The notes: a model not told the origin generated them from the letters alone. A DNA stretch of 64,000 nt from Acidisarcina polymorpha (GCF_003330725.1 NZ_CP030840.1:2914001-2978000); one strand, 5' to 3'. Positions 44,539 through 53,385 are shown, counted from the stretch's first letter. Numbers and translations: made by a program.

Positions 44539-45828
44539 ATGAGCTTTAGCCGCAGGGAATTCTTGACTTCCGCGGTCCTGTCGTCGGCTGCGCTTTCGCT
44601 TGAAGCACAAGGAATCCCCGAAACGGCGACTCCCATGCAGGACCATGCAGGACACGCTCACCCCAAACCTGAACGGCCTAAGGTGGCCCGCGTTCCTGCA
44701 GTGCTCTCGCGAATCACCGGTACTGCGGGATTAGATGCCGCTTATAGTTGTTTAAAGGCCGGTCGGGATACCCTTCAAGCCGCGCTCCAGATCACGCAGG
44801 CGCAGGAAGATTACCAGGACGATGCTACGGCGGGACTAGGCGGTCTGCCCAATGCGAGCGGCGAGGTGCAACTCGATGCCTGCTGCTTTCATGGGCCGAC
44901 ACGTCGAACCGCCGCCGTCGGCGCGGTGCAGGGCATCAAGAACGCTTCTCTGCTAGCCCATACGCTTATGGAACGCACTGCCTACCCGATGCTGGTCGGC
45001 GAAGATGCTCAACGGTTTGCCCTAACGCGAAGTTTCGTGCAGCAGGAGCTGCTCACCCGGCGCACACGAGCGGTTTGGGAGCTTTGGAAGCAGCTCCAAT
45101 TCGTCTTGAGACCGCTCGGTGCAGGCATCTATGACCCGGCTTGGCCAGAGCCGGACAGAGAGACGCATTTTCTTCCCGCGTCACAAGATGAGTTGAACCT
45201 CTTGGTGCGCAAGTTCGAACCGCTCGCAGTCAAGGCTGGAATCGGGCCGCAATGGACCTGGCGTGCGGTATATGACGCACTATTTCCCGCCGCCAATCCT
45301 CTCTACGTCTCTACGGTAAACGAGAAGCAGGAGATCTCCTGCGCGGCTACGACGAGCGGGCTGCCATGGAGAATGCCGGGGGCGACAAGCGACATCGCCA
45401 ACCCTGGAACTGGCTGCTATCTCGATCCGGAAGTCGGATCGGCCGGTGCGAGTGGCAACGCCGCTGCCAATATCAAGATAGGAGGTGCGCGACTAATTGT
45501 GGAAAACATGCGACAAGGCATGACCCCGGAGGAGGCTGGGATGGATGCTTTACGCAAACTCGTGCAATGGTATCGGAATGACATAGCGGCCTTACGCTTT
45601 GTAGAGGTGCTTTACTATGTCCAGCGCAAAGATGGAGCTTATAGCTGTGTTTCGCTTTGGCACGGAGACCGCACGGGGCACGCGCAGCAGTTTGCCATCC
45701 ATGACGGTGTGCGACGCACCGAGGAGTGTCTGTTCTTACTAGAAGGCAATCCCCCGAATGGCCTTTCGACCTCCCTCCATACATCAATTCGTTTCGCCAG
45801 AGCGGCCTTTGAAAGTGGGGCAGCATAA
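44539..45828 (+). CDS. Aspartylglucosaminidase/isoaspartyl-peptidase-like protein lacking the catalytic Thr motif
   Basis: 429 residues with a Tat-type signal (SRREFLTSAVLSSAALS). The alpha-subunit region is clear: GGLPNASGEVQLDACCFHGP, RRTAAVGAVQGIKNASLLAH and MERTAYPMLVGEDAQRFAL. The beta-subunit region is clear from ATTSGLPWRMPGATSDIANP and VGSAGASGNAAANIKIGGAR. In active N-terminal-nucleophile enzymes of this family the junction carries HDT(I/V)(G/S)M; the aligned residues here are NPLYVS (253-258), so the Thr nucleophile and self-cleavage site are missing. The frame is otherwise intact. It may be a secreted pseudoenzyme that binds glycosylated asparagine, or may have a changed activity. 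It follows the propeller-lectin gene by 67 bases. Confidence 0.75.
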   Translation: MSFSRREFLTSAVLSSAALSLEAQGIPETATPMQDHAGHAHPKPERPKVARVPAVLSRITGTAGLDAAYSCLKAGRDTLQAALQITQAQEDYQDDATAGLGGLPNASGEVQLDACCFHGPTRRTAAVGAVQGIKNASLLAHTLMERTAYPMLVGEDAQRFALTRSFVQQELLTRRTRAVWELWKQLQFVLRPLGAGIYDPAWPEPDRETHFLPASQDELNLLVRKFEPLAVKAGIGPQWTWRAVYDALFPAANPLYVSTVNEKQEISCAATTSGLPWRMPGATSDIANPGTGCYLDPEVGSAGASGNAAANIKIGGARLIVENMRQGMTPEEAGMDALRKLVQWYRNDIAALRFVEVLYYVQRKDGAYSCVSLWHGDRTGHAQQFAIHDGVRRTEECLFLLEGNPPNGLSTSLHTSIRFARAAFESGAA

Positions 45829-46086
45829 GCCGAGAGAAGCTCGCGCAGGATCTTCTGTTTGTCTTGGAGTCGCGCGATGAGCGGCGTTGCCGCGCTTGTC
45901 CTAACCAAGAAAGCCGATCCGCGTCAACAATGCGTCCAGGGATGAACGACTTTAGGCCGAGAGTAGCGGGTTCGATGTAACGTTCCTGTAGGATTTTGGG
46001 AAGCGCCCGTGGAGAAAGGGAAAGTTATGTTTGTTTAGGACGCTAGGATTCGCTTGGCTTGCGTTTTGAGATCAAGATGCAGGCTT
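45829..46086. other. Intergenic, no gene recognised
   Basis: The minus strand shows TSAATPLIARLQDKQKILRE, which looks helical and coding-like but is isolated and unassigned. Confidence 0.3.
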
Positions 46087-46205
46087 CAGGATGGCGCGGT
46101 AGAGGGTTGATCGTGCGATGTGGAAGCGCGCCGCGATTCGGACACAGGGATCTCGGCTGACTTGAGCAATGCACGGTTGCGCACGGATTGATCGAAACGA
46201 TCGAA
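46087..46205 (-). pseudogene. Serine-recombinase C-terminal helix-turn-helix relic
   Basis: One minus-strand frame reads CVRIAARFHIARSTLYRAIL and stops, matching the Hin/resolvase C-terminal DNA-binding domain (xxxIAxxFxVSRSTLYRxL). Upstream sequence in other frames does not rebuild the catalytic domain. Confidence 0.5.
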
Positions 46206-46292
46206 GTGCTGCGGGAGATGAACCGCGACGGTTTGCGGAAAGTGCCGCATAACGCCCCCTTGAGCTTCATTCGGAGGCGCTGGGAAGCGTAT

Positions 46293-46586
46293 GGGTTCTG
46301 TCGCAATAAGGGTGTGTGAACGATCAAAGGCCGATAGGATTGGGTTGCTTATGCTGCCAAGGAGTAGAACTGCTGTGCGGGGGTAAAATACACCGATTCC
46401 GCTGATCCGGGTGCGGAGTCCGCCTGGGAGTGAGAACTCCGCGACATCTCCGTCGGCCGGGGTCGATAAGTCGCCATTACGTAAATCGCGCAAAGGGAGT
46501 CTGCTTGTCAACCAGGTGGGGCATCGCATTCACGCACATGATCAGCAAAGGACAAATGAAAATCGGGGGCAGCGGACAAACCCTCC
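46293..46586. mobile_element. Rearranged IS6-family remnant
   Basis: 46293-46374 carries the terminal 80 bases (GGTTCTGTCGCAATAAGG to AGTAGAACTGCTGTGC) and 46535-46586 carries the adjoining internal stretch (CACATGATCAGCAAAGGACA onward), but in opposite orientation relative to the intact order seen at 36666-36797, with 160 unrelated bases between. Two insertions or an inversion are implied. Confidence 0.75.
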
Positions 46587-46707
46587 GGCCGTTGTACTGC
46601 CGACTATGATGGCATGGAGGGAGGCACGGAAGACCATAGAAGTGTATTCGGCTCGGCTTTGCGAGACCTCATCGACGAGAATGACAACCTTGCCCGCATA
46701 GTGGGGT

Positions 46708-47367
46708 TTAGCGGGCGTGAGGACTTCGGGCACGGCCCAATGAAAGGCACATGCTCCACACAAAGCTTAGCTGCCTCAGCAATTTGCCGCTGCCATATTC
46801 CTGCAAGGATTGGGCGAGGCCCGTATCTGGGCTAAAGCTCCAGACTCGTCGCGAAGTCCCGTTCGGCGCGATTACCGTTGCACTAGTATTAATCTGACCA
46901 TTGCCGCCAGCGGCACGCTGAAATGCATGGGTGAGGCCAGTCGTATCCTCGGAAGAAGCGCGCAGCGAACGTGTCACAACTTCGCGAACGGCATTGCCAT
47001 TGGCGAAAGTGGCTGTCTTATATTGCCAAGCCAGGGCAGCACCGAAAGGAAGTTGCACTTCCTCCAATTCTGAATAGGAGTTGTAAGCAAAGCTGTGCTG
47101 GTGCCCGGCTCCGTCTGTGATGCTGGCGAGGGACTGCACGGGTTTTGGTTCAGCAGCATCGCTGAAGGGTGACTCAATCTGCAACTCAAAATAGGTAAAG
47201 CTATAGTTCTCTTTAGCATTTACTCCACTAATGACAGCGAGTAATCGCGGTGAGTTGCCCGCTTCATACTGAAAGCGATAGGTGGCGCCTTCGATCGAAG
47301 AGTAGACGCTCCGTGCGTCGCTGATGCTGAAAAAGACCTCGTGAGTTGAATCGCGCGGGCTGCCCAT
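46708..47367 (-). pseudogene. RHS/YD-repeat protein internal fragment
   Basis: 219 codons open on the minus strand. Segments such as SLASITDGAGHQHSFAYNSY, SELEEVQLPFGAALAWQYKT and RRVWSFSPDTGLAQSLQEYG have the YD-repeat character of RHS proteins. There is no signal sequence, core motif or toxin tip, and both ends run into unrelated DNA (IS6 remnant on one side, primase relic on the other). Full RHS proteins exceed 1000 residues, so this is an internal piece. Confidence 0.65.
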
Positions 47368-47371
47368 TACT

Positions 47372-48340
47372 TCACGCTCGTATCCATTGTTGTTGGGACC
47401 TTACGAAAAATGCGGGTGATATCTCGTGCGCCAGGTCTACAGACTCTTCAATGGCGTTGCTGGTTGGAAGAACGCGGACATTTACTTGTTTCTCTCGCGC
47501 AAGTCGCAGTCCTGCGACGATGCAAGCTCCCAGCTTCGCGAATTTAGGTCGGTTCATGTCGTCGATAAGGATGTGGTGCTTGTTGTCCGAAAGTGGTGTG
47601 TAGTAAATATTTTCGCCTCGACGCTGGAGACGCTGCATCTCCGGGATGCGCTGGGCGATCTCCTCGGGCGTGAAGCCCTTGGTTACGCCGGTCTGCTTGT
47701 CCTTATCGAGAATGAAAATCTTGTTCTGGCCGTCGGGCAGCATCTTGATCGAGGTGACGCGGTAACGCTCGGCCTGCACGGCGTCATGGTATTTCTCGAA
47801 TTGTTGGAGTTCGAGAGAGGCAGCGGTGCCTTGGAATTTGTGATTTGGGACTGCTTGGCTGGGCGTCTCAGCTGGCGCGGGCTGGGGGTGTCTTGGTGAT
47901 TCCCGGACTGGGGTTTCTTGGTTCCTGACCGCTGGGCTATCAGAGATGTAGAGATTGACCTCGCGGCCTTTTCGGGAGAGCACGGCGATCTCCCCGTCGC
48001 CCGGCGCGGTGTCGTGAGTGAAGAGTACTCGCTCCGGAGCTCCGGCCTTAACGCTCTCGATTGCGTAGCCATGTTCGATGTGGCGGGCCTGGTCGGCGGT
48101 GAGCTTCGCGAGCGAACCTTTGTCGAGCCGTACTTCGAGATTGCTCGGGTCGATCGCCGTAACCGTCCCCAGTTCGCCTCTGCGGATGCCAACTCGGCGT
48201 CCGTGCGGGTGAATTGGACGCGGTCGCCTTTGGCGATTTCGCGCTGCTCTTGACGAAAGACGGCGCTCTCGGCGGTCATCGTTCTCGAAAGATGCGGATC
48301 AGGATTTCGCGTGATTCGGGACAACCTTGCTGGCGTCAAC
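47372..48340 (-). pseudogene. MobF-type relaxase end fused to RepB-like primase domain, frameshifted
   Basis: Read leftward, the 5' part gives VFRQEQREIAKGDRVQFTRT and, after a frame change, ELGTVTAIDPSNLEVRLDKG and HIEHGYAIESVKAG, matching the C-terminal region of TraI/TrwC-type conjugative relaxases. After a linker with ETPVRESPRHPQPAPAETPS comes YHDAVQAERYRVTSIKMLPD, KGFTPEEIAQRIPEMQRLQR and RGENIYYTPLSDNKHHILID, the start of a RepB-family primase domain, which then breaks off. The relaxase catalytic and helicase parts are missing. It is direct evidence of a former conjugative or mobilisable element. Confidence 0.75.
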
Positions 48341-48804
48341 CATACGACGCGCGACCGGTTCTGTTGGCGCTTTTACTCGTCTCAGCTTTTGTTCCACTTT
48401 TTACACGCTGGCGAGGATCTCGACCAGAGATACGGAGCATAGCGCAGACCACTATGGTTGGTTGTTTTTCGCCATGACAAGAACTGTAAGCGTTGTACAT
48501 AGTACTTTTCAAGTAGAGCGGCACGAGGATCGTCAGAACTCGGCGCTAGCGGCGCATACAAGTACTTCAGAAAGCGAAGGATGGAGAGGATAAAGACAAA
48601 TTGAGCGGCAGCGGCTTTATGTTCCACTACCTCTCTATCCTTAAAGACGAAGGCTCAAAAAGCCCTACCTCGCCGCGGCAAGAAGCCGCGAAAAGTAGCC
48701 ATTAAGACATAATCAGACTTGAGCAGACATAATCAGACGTTGGCATACTTAAACTTAGAAAAACATACTTATCTCGTTTGCCACCGTAGCCGGAGCGGAG
48801 CACA
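48341..48804. other. Intergenic, no gene recognised
   Basis: No coding frame is credible. Near 48712-48745 the phrase CATAATCAGAC occurs twice (direct repeat, 21 bases apart). The last part should be the leader of the small gene at 48805. Confidence 0.35.
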
Positions 48805-49167
48805 GTGGACCAGCGCTCGTCCCCTCAAGGGTTGGCACCTCAGTTGTCGGCTGTGCGCGCACTAGGCCTGACGTGGAAGGAAATCTGGATGGAACTGGTC
48901 AACTGCGGGTATCGCGGCCGATATCCCCAATTCACGAGAATGACTCACTTGCTATTCGCGCGCAGCTCGGAAAAAGTAGAAGCGAGAACCTCACTCCCCC
49001 TCCCTGTCTCTCTTGCGGCTGATTCTCAAGCAGCACCAATTGTTTCGCGAATCGAAGGGCACGTTGTGCAAGAAAGTATGGACTGGCGAGCCCAGCGGGA
49101 AAGCATTCGGGCCAACCGGTGCTTCTGTATGGCCTGCGCCACGGAAAGTCCTGAAGAAAAGATCTAA
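48805..49167 (+). CDS. Small hypothetical protein, probably from the mobilisation module
   Basis: 120 residues from GTG with GGAG eight bases upstream. Residues 15-55 (LSAVRALGLTWKEIWMELVN, CGYRGRYPQFTRMTHLLFA) read like a helix-turn-helix of the kind found in small plasmid or integrative-element proteins. The C-terminal half is polar and unassigned. It lies directly upstream of the relaxase relic but on the opposite strand, so it may belong to the same lost element. Confidence 0.45.
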   Translation: MDQRSSPQGLAPQLSAVRALGLTWKEIWMELVNCGYRGRYPQFTRMTHLLFARSSEKVEARTSLPLPVSLAADSQAAPIVSRIEGHVVQESMDWRAQRESIRANRCFCMACATESPEEKI

Positions 49168-49215
49168 ATGCCACCGCAGGTGGGCGACTCAATTATGCGG
49201 TGCGTTCATCGTTAC

Positions 49216-49773
49216 TCACTGCTTGGCCCCCAAGCCACGAAAGGCAAGTGCAAGGATTCTCCTGACCCGCGCCTCTCCGGCTGGCGTAGGTGGGATTCGC
49301 CACAACAAACCTATGAATACCAGGAAGTCTTCAGGGTCTGTTCCGGGACGGATCTCGCCCGACACCTCGCATGCGCGCATCAGTTGGCGAACCGCGCCCA
49401 ACATGGGCGTGTAGGTTTCTTGAACGTCTTGCTCCGACTGCGCGGCATGAACGATATCTGCAACACCGTACTTCATCTTTAATGATTGCGCGAACCGATC
49501 GCACCAGGTACGAAATGCCTTGAGCGGCGGCTGCTTGCTCAACAGCGTCGGAGCAAGCGCCACCAACGTGTCGATCTCTTTCCGATACACCCCAAGCACC
49601 AAGGATTCGCGGCTTGGAAAGTGCCGATAGAGCGTACCGGCTCCAACCCCGGCGGCCTTGGCGATGGAGTTGAGGGAAGCCAACGGATCAGCGGCGAGCG
49701 CGTCGCGCGCCATATCCAGGATGCGATCTCTGTTGGCCCGCGCGTCGGCGCGCAGAATTTCGTCGTCGCCCAT
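49216..49773 (-). CDS. TetR-family regulator of the aldo-keto reductase gene
   Basis: 185 residues. The N-terminal helix-turn-helix is typical: RDRILDMARDALAADPLASL, NSIAKAAGVGAGTLYRHFPS and RESLVLGVYRKEIDTL. The C-terminal helical domain (about 80-180) should bind an effector. It is divergent from the aldo-keto reductase gene, with 85 bases between the start codons containing two CGGAGAGTT-type sites. Repression of both genes with relief by the reductase's substrate is the standard arrangement (inference). Confidence 0.9.
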   Translation of the reverse strand: MGDDEILRADARANRDRILDMARDALAADPLASLNSIAKAAGVGAGTLYRHFPSRESLVLGVYRKEIDTLVALAPTLLSKQPPLKAFRTWCDRFAQSLKMKYGVADIVHAAQSEQDVQETYTPMLGAVRQLMRACEVSGEIRPGTDPEDFLVFIGLLWRIPPTPAGEARVRRILALAFRGLGAKQ

Positions 49774-49781
49774 AACCTTCC

Positions 49782-49834
49782 TTGACTAATCGGAGAGTTC
49801 TCCGTTAAGCTCCACGATAACCGGAGAGTTATCC
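49782..49834 (+). promoter_or_regulatory. Aldo-keto reductase promoter with TetR operator between -35 and -10
   Basis: TTGACT (49782-49787) and TAAGCT (49806-49811) are 18 bases apart and could be -35 and -10 elements. The spacer is almost filled by CGGAGAGTTCTCCG (49791-49804), whose CGGAGA/TCTCCG arms are perfect. A second, weaker copy CCGGAGAGTTATCC lies at 49821-49834. Confidence 0.6.
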
Positions 49835-49858
49835 ATTTCTATCCGGTTTGGAGGAACA

Positions 49859-50902
49859 ATGCAATACAGAAAGCTTGGTAACACGGGTCTGGACGTCTCT
49901 CCGATCTGCATCGGCTGTATGGGATTTGGTGAGCCCGGCCGCGCCTACCCCAGTTGGTCACTCGATGAGGAAACGAGCCGTTCGCTGATCCGCCACGCAA
50001 TCGAGGCGGGAATCAACTTCTTCGACACCGCCAATATGTATTCAAACGGGGGGAGCGAGGAGATCCTGGGCAAGGCCCTGAAGGATTTCGCCAACCGCGA
50101 TAGTGTCGTCATCGCCACCAAGGTAGCTTCCGCTACCCACAACGGACCCAACGCGATTGGGTTGTCACGGAAAGCGATCATGAAAGAGATCGACCACAGT
50201 CTGCAGCGGCTTGGCACCGACTATGTCGATCTATATCAAATCCATCGTCGCGATCAGCTCACACCCTGGGAAGAGACCCTGGAAGCGCTTCACGATTTGG
50301 TCAAAATGGGCAAAGTGCGCTACATCGGTGCTTCTTCCATGAAGACATGGGAGTTCAGTAAAGCGTTGCACCTCCAGAAAGCAAATGGCTGGGTACGCTT
50401 CGTATCCTTACAGGACACCTACAATCTCCTCACGCGCGAAGAAGAACGCGAGATGCTTCCGCTGTGCATCGATGAAGGCGTTCAGACTATCGTTTACAGC
50501 CCGCTTGCGCGCGGCCGCCTCCCTCGATCGTGGGGAGAAAGCTCGGCAAGGTCGGAAGCTGAAGCCGCCGCCGGTCATAGCGACGACACAAACGCGGAAA
50601 GCAATCGGAAAATCGTGGAGGCTGTGGGCGCAGTTGCAACAGAACGTGGCGTGAGCCAAGCGAGCGTTGCATTAGCCTGGCTGCGTACCAAGCCTGTAGT
50701 TGCCGCGCCTATCGTAGGCGCACTCAAGGCCAAGCACATCGACGATGCCATCGCGTCGTTTGCGGTCAACTTGACGGATGAAGAGGTAGGCCGGCTGGAG
50801 TCGCCGTATACGCCGCGTGTGGATTACCAGGGTGTATCTGACCCAGCCATGCTTGCCCATGCGATTGAGGCGACGACCGGATTCCGGGCATCCGCCGACT
50901 GA
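49859..50902 (+). CDS. Aldo/keto reductase
   Basis: 347 residues, YajO/YghZ-like subfamily. The catalytic tetrad is complete: Asp56 (FFDTANMY), Tyr61, Lys88 (ATKVAS) and His129 (QIHRRD). The C-terminal NADP-binding part has PIVGALKAKHIDDAI with the expected phosphate-binding residues. It reduces aldehydes or ketones with NADPH in the cytosol; the substrate is unknown. GGAGGA lies just upstream of the ATG. It is controlled by the divergent TetR gene and ends in a convergent arrangement with the SDR gene. Confidence 0.93.
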   Translation: MQYRKLGNTGLDVSPICIGCMGFGEPGRAYPSWSLDEETSRSLIRHAIEAGINFFDTANMYSNGGSEEILGKALKDFANRDSVVIATKVASATHNGPNAIGLSRKAIMKEIDHSLQRLGTDYVDLYQIHRRDQLTPWEETLEALHDLVKMGKVRYIGASSMKTWEFSKALHLQKANGWVRFVSLQDTYNLLTREEEREMLPLCIDEGVQTIVYSPLARGRLPRSWGESSARSEAEAAAGHSDDTNAESNRKIVEAVGAVATERGVSQASVALAWLRTKPVVAAPIVGALKAKHIDDAIASFAVNLTDEEVGRLESPYTPRVDYQGVSDPAMLAHAIEATTGFRASAD

Positions 50903-51009
50903 AACAGCGGTTGGCACGGGTGGTCCTGGAGCAATGTCGCCTTGGGCCCACTATCCGCCTCTCACACTCAATCAGGTCCTCTGTAAAACGTCGACTTAGA
51001 GACTTGGCT

Positions 51010-51037
51010 AAGGGGCTGCTCATCGCGGCAGCCCCTT
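51010..51037. terminator. Hairpin between convergent aldo-keto reductase and SDR genes
   Basis: AAGGGGCTGC (51010-51019) and GCAGCCCCTT (51028-51037) pair perfectly over ten positions with an 8-base loop, five bases from the SDR stop codon. There is no T-run on either side, so if it terminates it may do so weakly, or for both strands. Confidence 0.6.
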
Positions 51038-51041
51038 CACC

Positions 51042-51842
51042 TCAGTTGGTTGTCGGCATCATGCCGCCATCGACGCGGAAGTTGGCACCTGTGACGAAGT
51101 CGGCAAGAGGACTGGATACAAAAGCCACCATGTTCGCGATGTCCATCGGCGAGCCAATCCTGCCAGCGGGAAGACGGGTTTGCTGGACATAGAACTGCTC
51201 GAACAGGTCGAAGTTGTACTCCTGCCCCTGCGAGGTCATCATGTCGCGAGCCCCAGCTTCCATCCCGGGTGTCCGGATGGGGCCTGGGCTGACTGTATTT
51301 GCAGTCACGCCGGTCCCGCCGAGTTCCTTTGCCAAAGACACAGCCTGGGCGATGTTGGCGGCCTTCGTTGTGCCGTAGTTCGCCACAGGCGGACCGGGCA
51401 TGGGACCAAGGAAGCTGCCCAGCATGACGACCCGGCCCCACTTCCGCTCCACCATCGGCGGGACAAGCTGCGTCACCAGGCGCACGACCGAACCCACATT
51501 CGCGTTATACAAATCGAGCCACTCCGATGCAGTCGATAGCAGCCAAGGCTTCATTGGAAATGCCCCTGCGTTGTTGATGAGGATGTCGATACCGCCGAAG
51601 GCCGACAGGGACACTTTCACCACCTCGGCGGTCTCCTCATCGCTTGCAAGATCGCCGATGGCCGCCAGGGCCGTTCCTCCCGCCGCCATGATCTCCTGCA
51701 CCACGCGATCGGCTTCGGCCTTTCGCCTGCCATGAACAACCACCTGAACACCTTCTGCCGCAAGCGTCCTGGCGATCTGTTCCCCAATCCCACTTGTGCT
51801 CCCTGTAACCAGCGCACGCTTCCCGTTCAACCGTAGATCCAT
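51042..51842 (-). CDS. Short-chain dehydrogenase/reductase
   Basis: 266 residues from ATG 51842; the frame is open further upstream but MDLRLNGKRALVTGSTSGIG is the family's start. Classical SDR motifs are present: TGSTSGIG (cofactor binding), NNAGAF, the catalytic Tyr and Lys in YGTTKAAN, and VSPGPIRTPG. VHGRRKAEAD after strand two (VVVHGRRK) suggests NADP preference. It is a cytosolic oxidoreductase of unknown substrate. A divergent TetR gene starts 84 bases away with matching 23-base operators by each start. Confidence 0.93.
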   Translation of the reverse strand: MDLRLNGKRALVTGSTSGIGEQIARTLAAEGVQVVVHGRRKAEADRVVQEIMAAGGTALAAIGDLASDEETAEVVKVSLSAFGGIDILINNAGAFPMKPWLLSTASEWLDLYNANVGSVVRLVTQLVPPMVERKWGRVVMLGSFLGPMPGPPVANYGTTKAANIAQAVSLAKELGGTGVTANTVSPGPIRTPGMEAGARDMMTSQGQEYNFDLFEQFYVQQTRLPAGRIGSPMDIANMVAFVSSPLADFVTGANFRVDGGMMPTTN

Positions 51843-51853
51843 TGACGTCCTCT

Positions 51854-51932
51854 TTTCATAACGAACACTATGGAAAGTGTGGGGGGGGTTGCAGACTTTG
51901 GTCAAGGGATTTCATAATAAGTGTTATGGAAA
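51854..51932. promoter_or_regulatory. Paired TetR operators between SDR and TetR genes
   Basis: Two 23-base sites, 51854-51876 and 51910-51932, both start TTTCATAA and both end TATGGAAA with seven bases between, forming imperfect palindromes. One lies just upstream of the SDR start (51842); the other overlaps the TetR start codon (ATG 51926). This fits a repressor acting on both genes. Confidence 0.7.
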
Positions 51933-52555
51933 CACTGGAGCCTCCGGCAGCGAAGCGTTTAGGACGGCCGCTCTCGTTCGATCGTGACAAGGCGCTGCGA
52001 GCCGCCTTGTTGCAGTTTTGGCAGACAGGTTACGAGACCACAAGCGTCGCAGAGCTCACCCACGCCATGGGCATTACCGCGCCCAGCCTGTACACCGCCT
52101 TCGGAGACAAGCAATCTCTCTTCCTCGAATGCCTGGAGAAATATGCGAACCCAGGACCGAAGACGACTCCTGAGCTAATTGCGGAGGCCCGCTCGGCCCG
52201 GGAGGCTGCACAGCAGCTCCTTGAGCTTTCCGCCCGGTGGTTTACGCAAAAGGACGCACCTGCCGGGTGCCTGGTGGCAAGCGCTGCGTCCAGCGGCTCA
52301 GTGCATGCCCAGCGGGTACGGACAGCCCTGAAGAAGATTCGCGACGCAAACCGGAAGGCTCTTCAAAGAAGAGCGGAACGGGACATCCGCGAGGGGCACC
52401 TGCCTGGAACGGCAAACGCGCACGCTCTCGCGTCCATGACGATGGCTATCGTTCAAGGCATGTCGACTTTGGCGAGGGACGGAGTTGGTCAAAAGGCTCT
52501 ACTGGACTTGGCACGAACTGCAATGCGTGCGTGGCCAACGGATCAGTCCTCGTAA
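51926..52555 (+). CDS. TetR-family regulator of the SDR gene
   Basis: 209 residues from ATG 51926. LGRPLSFDRDKALRAALLQF, then VAELTHAMGITAPSLYTAFG and KQSLFLECLEKYA give the TetR helix-turn-helix (AcrR/YxaF-like). The C-terminal domain (about 85-205) has DAPAGCLVASAASSGSVHAQ, typical of the subgroup that regulates SDR or quinone-type oxidoreductases. A frame extension to 51842 exists but would cross the operators. The start overlaps one of its own presumed operators, consistent with tight autorepression. Confidence 0.9.
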   Translation: METLEPPAAKRLGRPLSFDRDKALRAALLQFWQTGYETTSVAELTHAMGITAPSLYTAFGDKQSLFLECLEKYANPGPKTTPELIAEARSAREAAQQLLELSARWFTQKDAPAGCLVASAASSGSVHAQRVRTALKKIRDANRKALQRRAERDIREGHLPGTANAHALASMTMAIVQGMSTLARDGVGQKALLDLARTAMRAWPTDQSS

Positions 52556-52900
52556 ACGTTAGTACCCTATCAGGGCTGCCCCGCGCACGAAGCTGGACCT
52601 GCTGAGCAGATTGTCGGGGCAGTTTTGATAGGGTCGTTTGAAGGAAGCCGGTGGCGTGGCGGATGCGGTGAGTGGCTGTGGGATTTGAATCAGCGATCCC
52701 GGCCGTGACGGCGTCTTTTGCTGATCTCTGCGAACTTCTGAAAGCATGGGATGTTGAGACGTGGCCACGGCAAGGATCTGTTCGGTAGCTGAAGCGGGCC
52801 GGTTCTGAGGCTGTTTCGATAGGCATGAGCGCGAAGACGCGTTGCGTGCGTGAGCACACCTTGGGTAGACCGGGTTGAGAGCGGGCTTGGTCATGATGGT
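52556..52900. other. Intergenic, probably 3' flank of the IS91-type relic
   Basis: No coding frame recognised. As the IS91 transposase relic ends near 52901 on the minus strand, this segment may contain the element's end. Confidence 0.4.
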
Positions 52901-53385
52901 TCAGGAACTATCGAGCCGGGACTTGATCGGTGCGGTACTCGGCGGCGCAGACAAGAGACTGGAGAAGCGTTCGATCACAAGCATGAGCTCAGAGCAGAGC
53001 GGGCACTTGATCTGAGCGGCGGGCGCGGGCTGTGGTGATGCAGCGGCGGCGTTGAGCAGCAAGCGGCAACGCAGCAGCGAAGCGGACCGCTTGCGGTTGG
53101 CGAAGAGGCCGAAGTGGCGGATGCGGACCAGCCCCTTCGGCAGGACGTGGATCAGGAAGCGTCTGAGGAACTCATCCGCCGAGACGGTCAACACCTTCTG
53201 CTTGCTGGCCTGAGCGTAGTCCTTCCATCGGAAGGAGACTCGATCGTCCTTGAAGCTGACGAGGCGATGGTTGGAGATGGCGACGCGGTGGGTGTAGCGG
53301 GCAAGATAGTTGAGAACGTGTTCGGCTCCACCGAAGGGCGGCTTTGCATAGACGACCCAGTCCTTGGTGAAGAGCGCTTGCCTTC
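52901..53385 (-). pseudogene. IS91-family (Y2) transposase, C-terminal fragment
   Basis: The minus strand reads LFTKDWVVYAKPPFGGAEHV, LNYLARYTHRVAISNHRLVS, FKDDRVSFRWKDYAQASKQK, EFLRRFLIHVLPKGLVRIRH and FGLFANRKRSASL, the conserved second half of IS91/ISCR-type rolling-circle transposases. The zinc-binding N-terminus and catalytic tyrosines are missing. The fragment is joined directly to an integrase fragment. Confidence 0.85.

Noticed and set aside
43878-44636. 252-codon minus-strand frame opposite the propeller-lectin gene
   Set aside because: Entirely antisense to conserved QxW and propeller coding sequence; no independent motifs.
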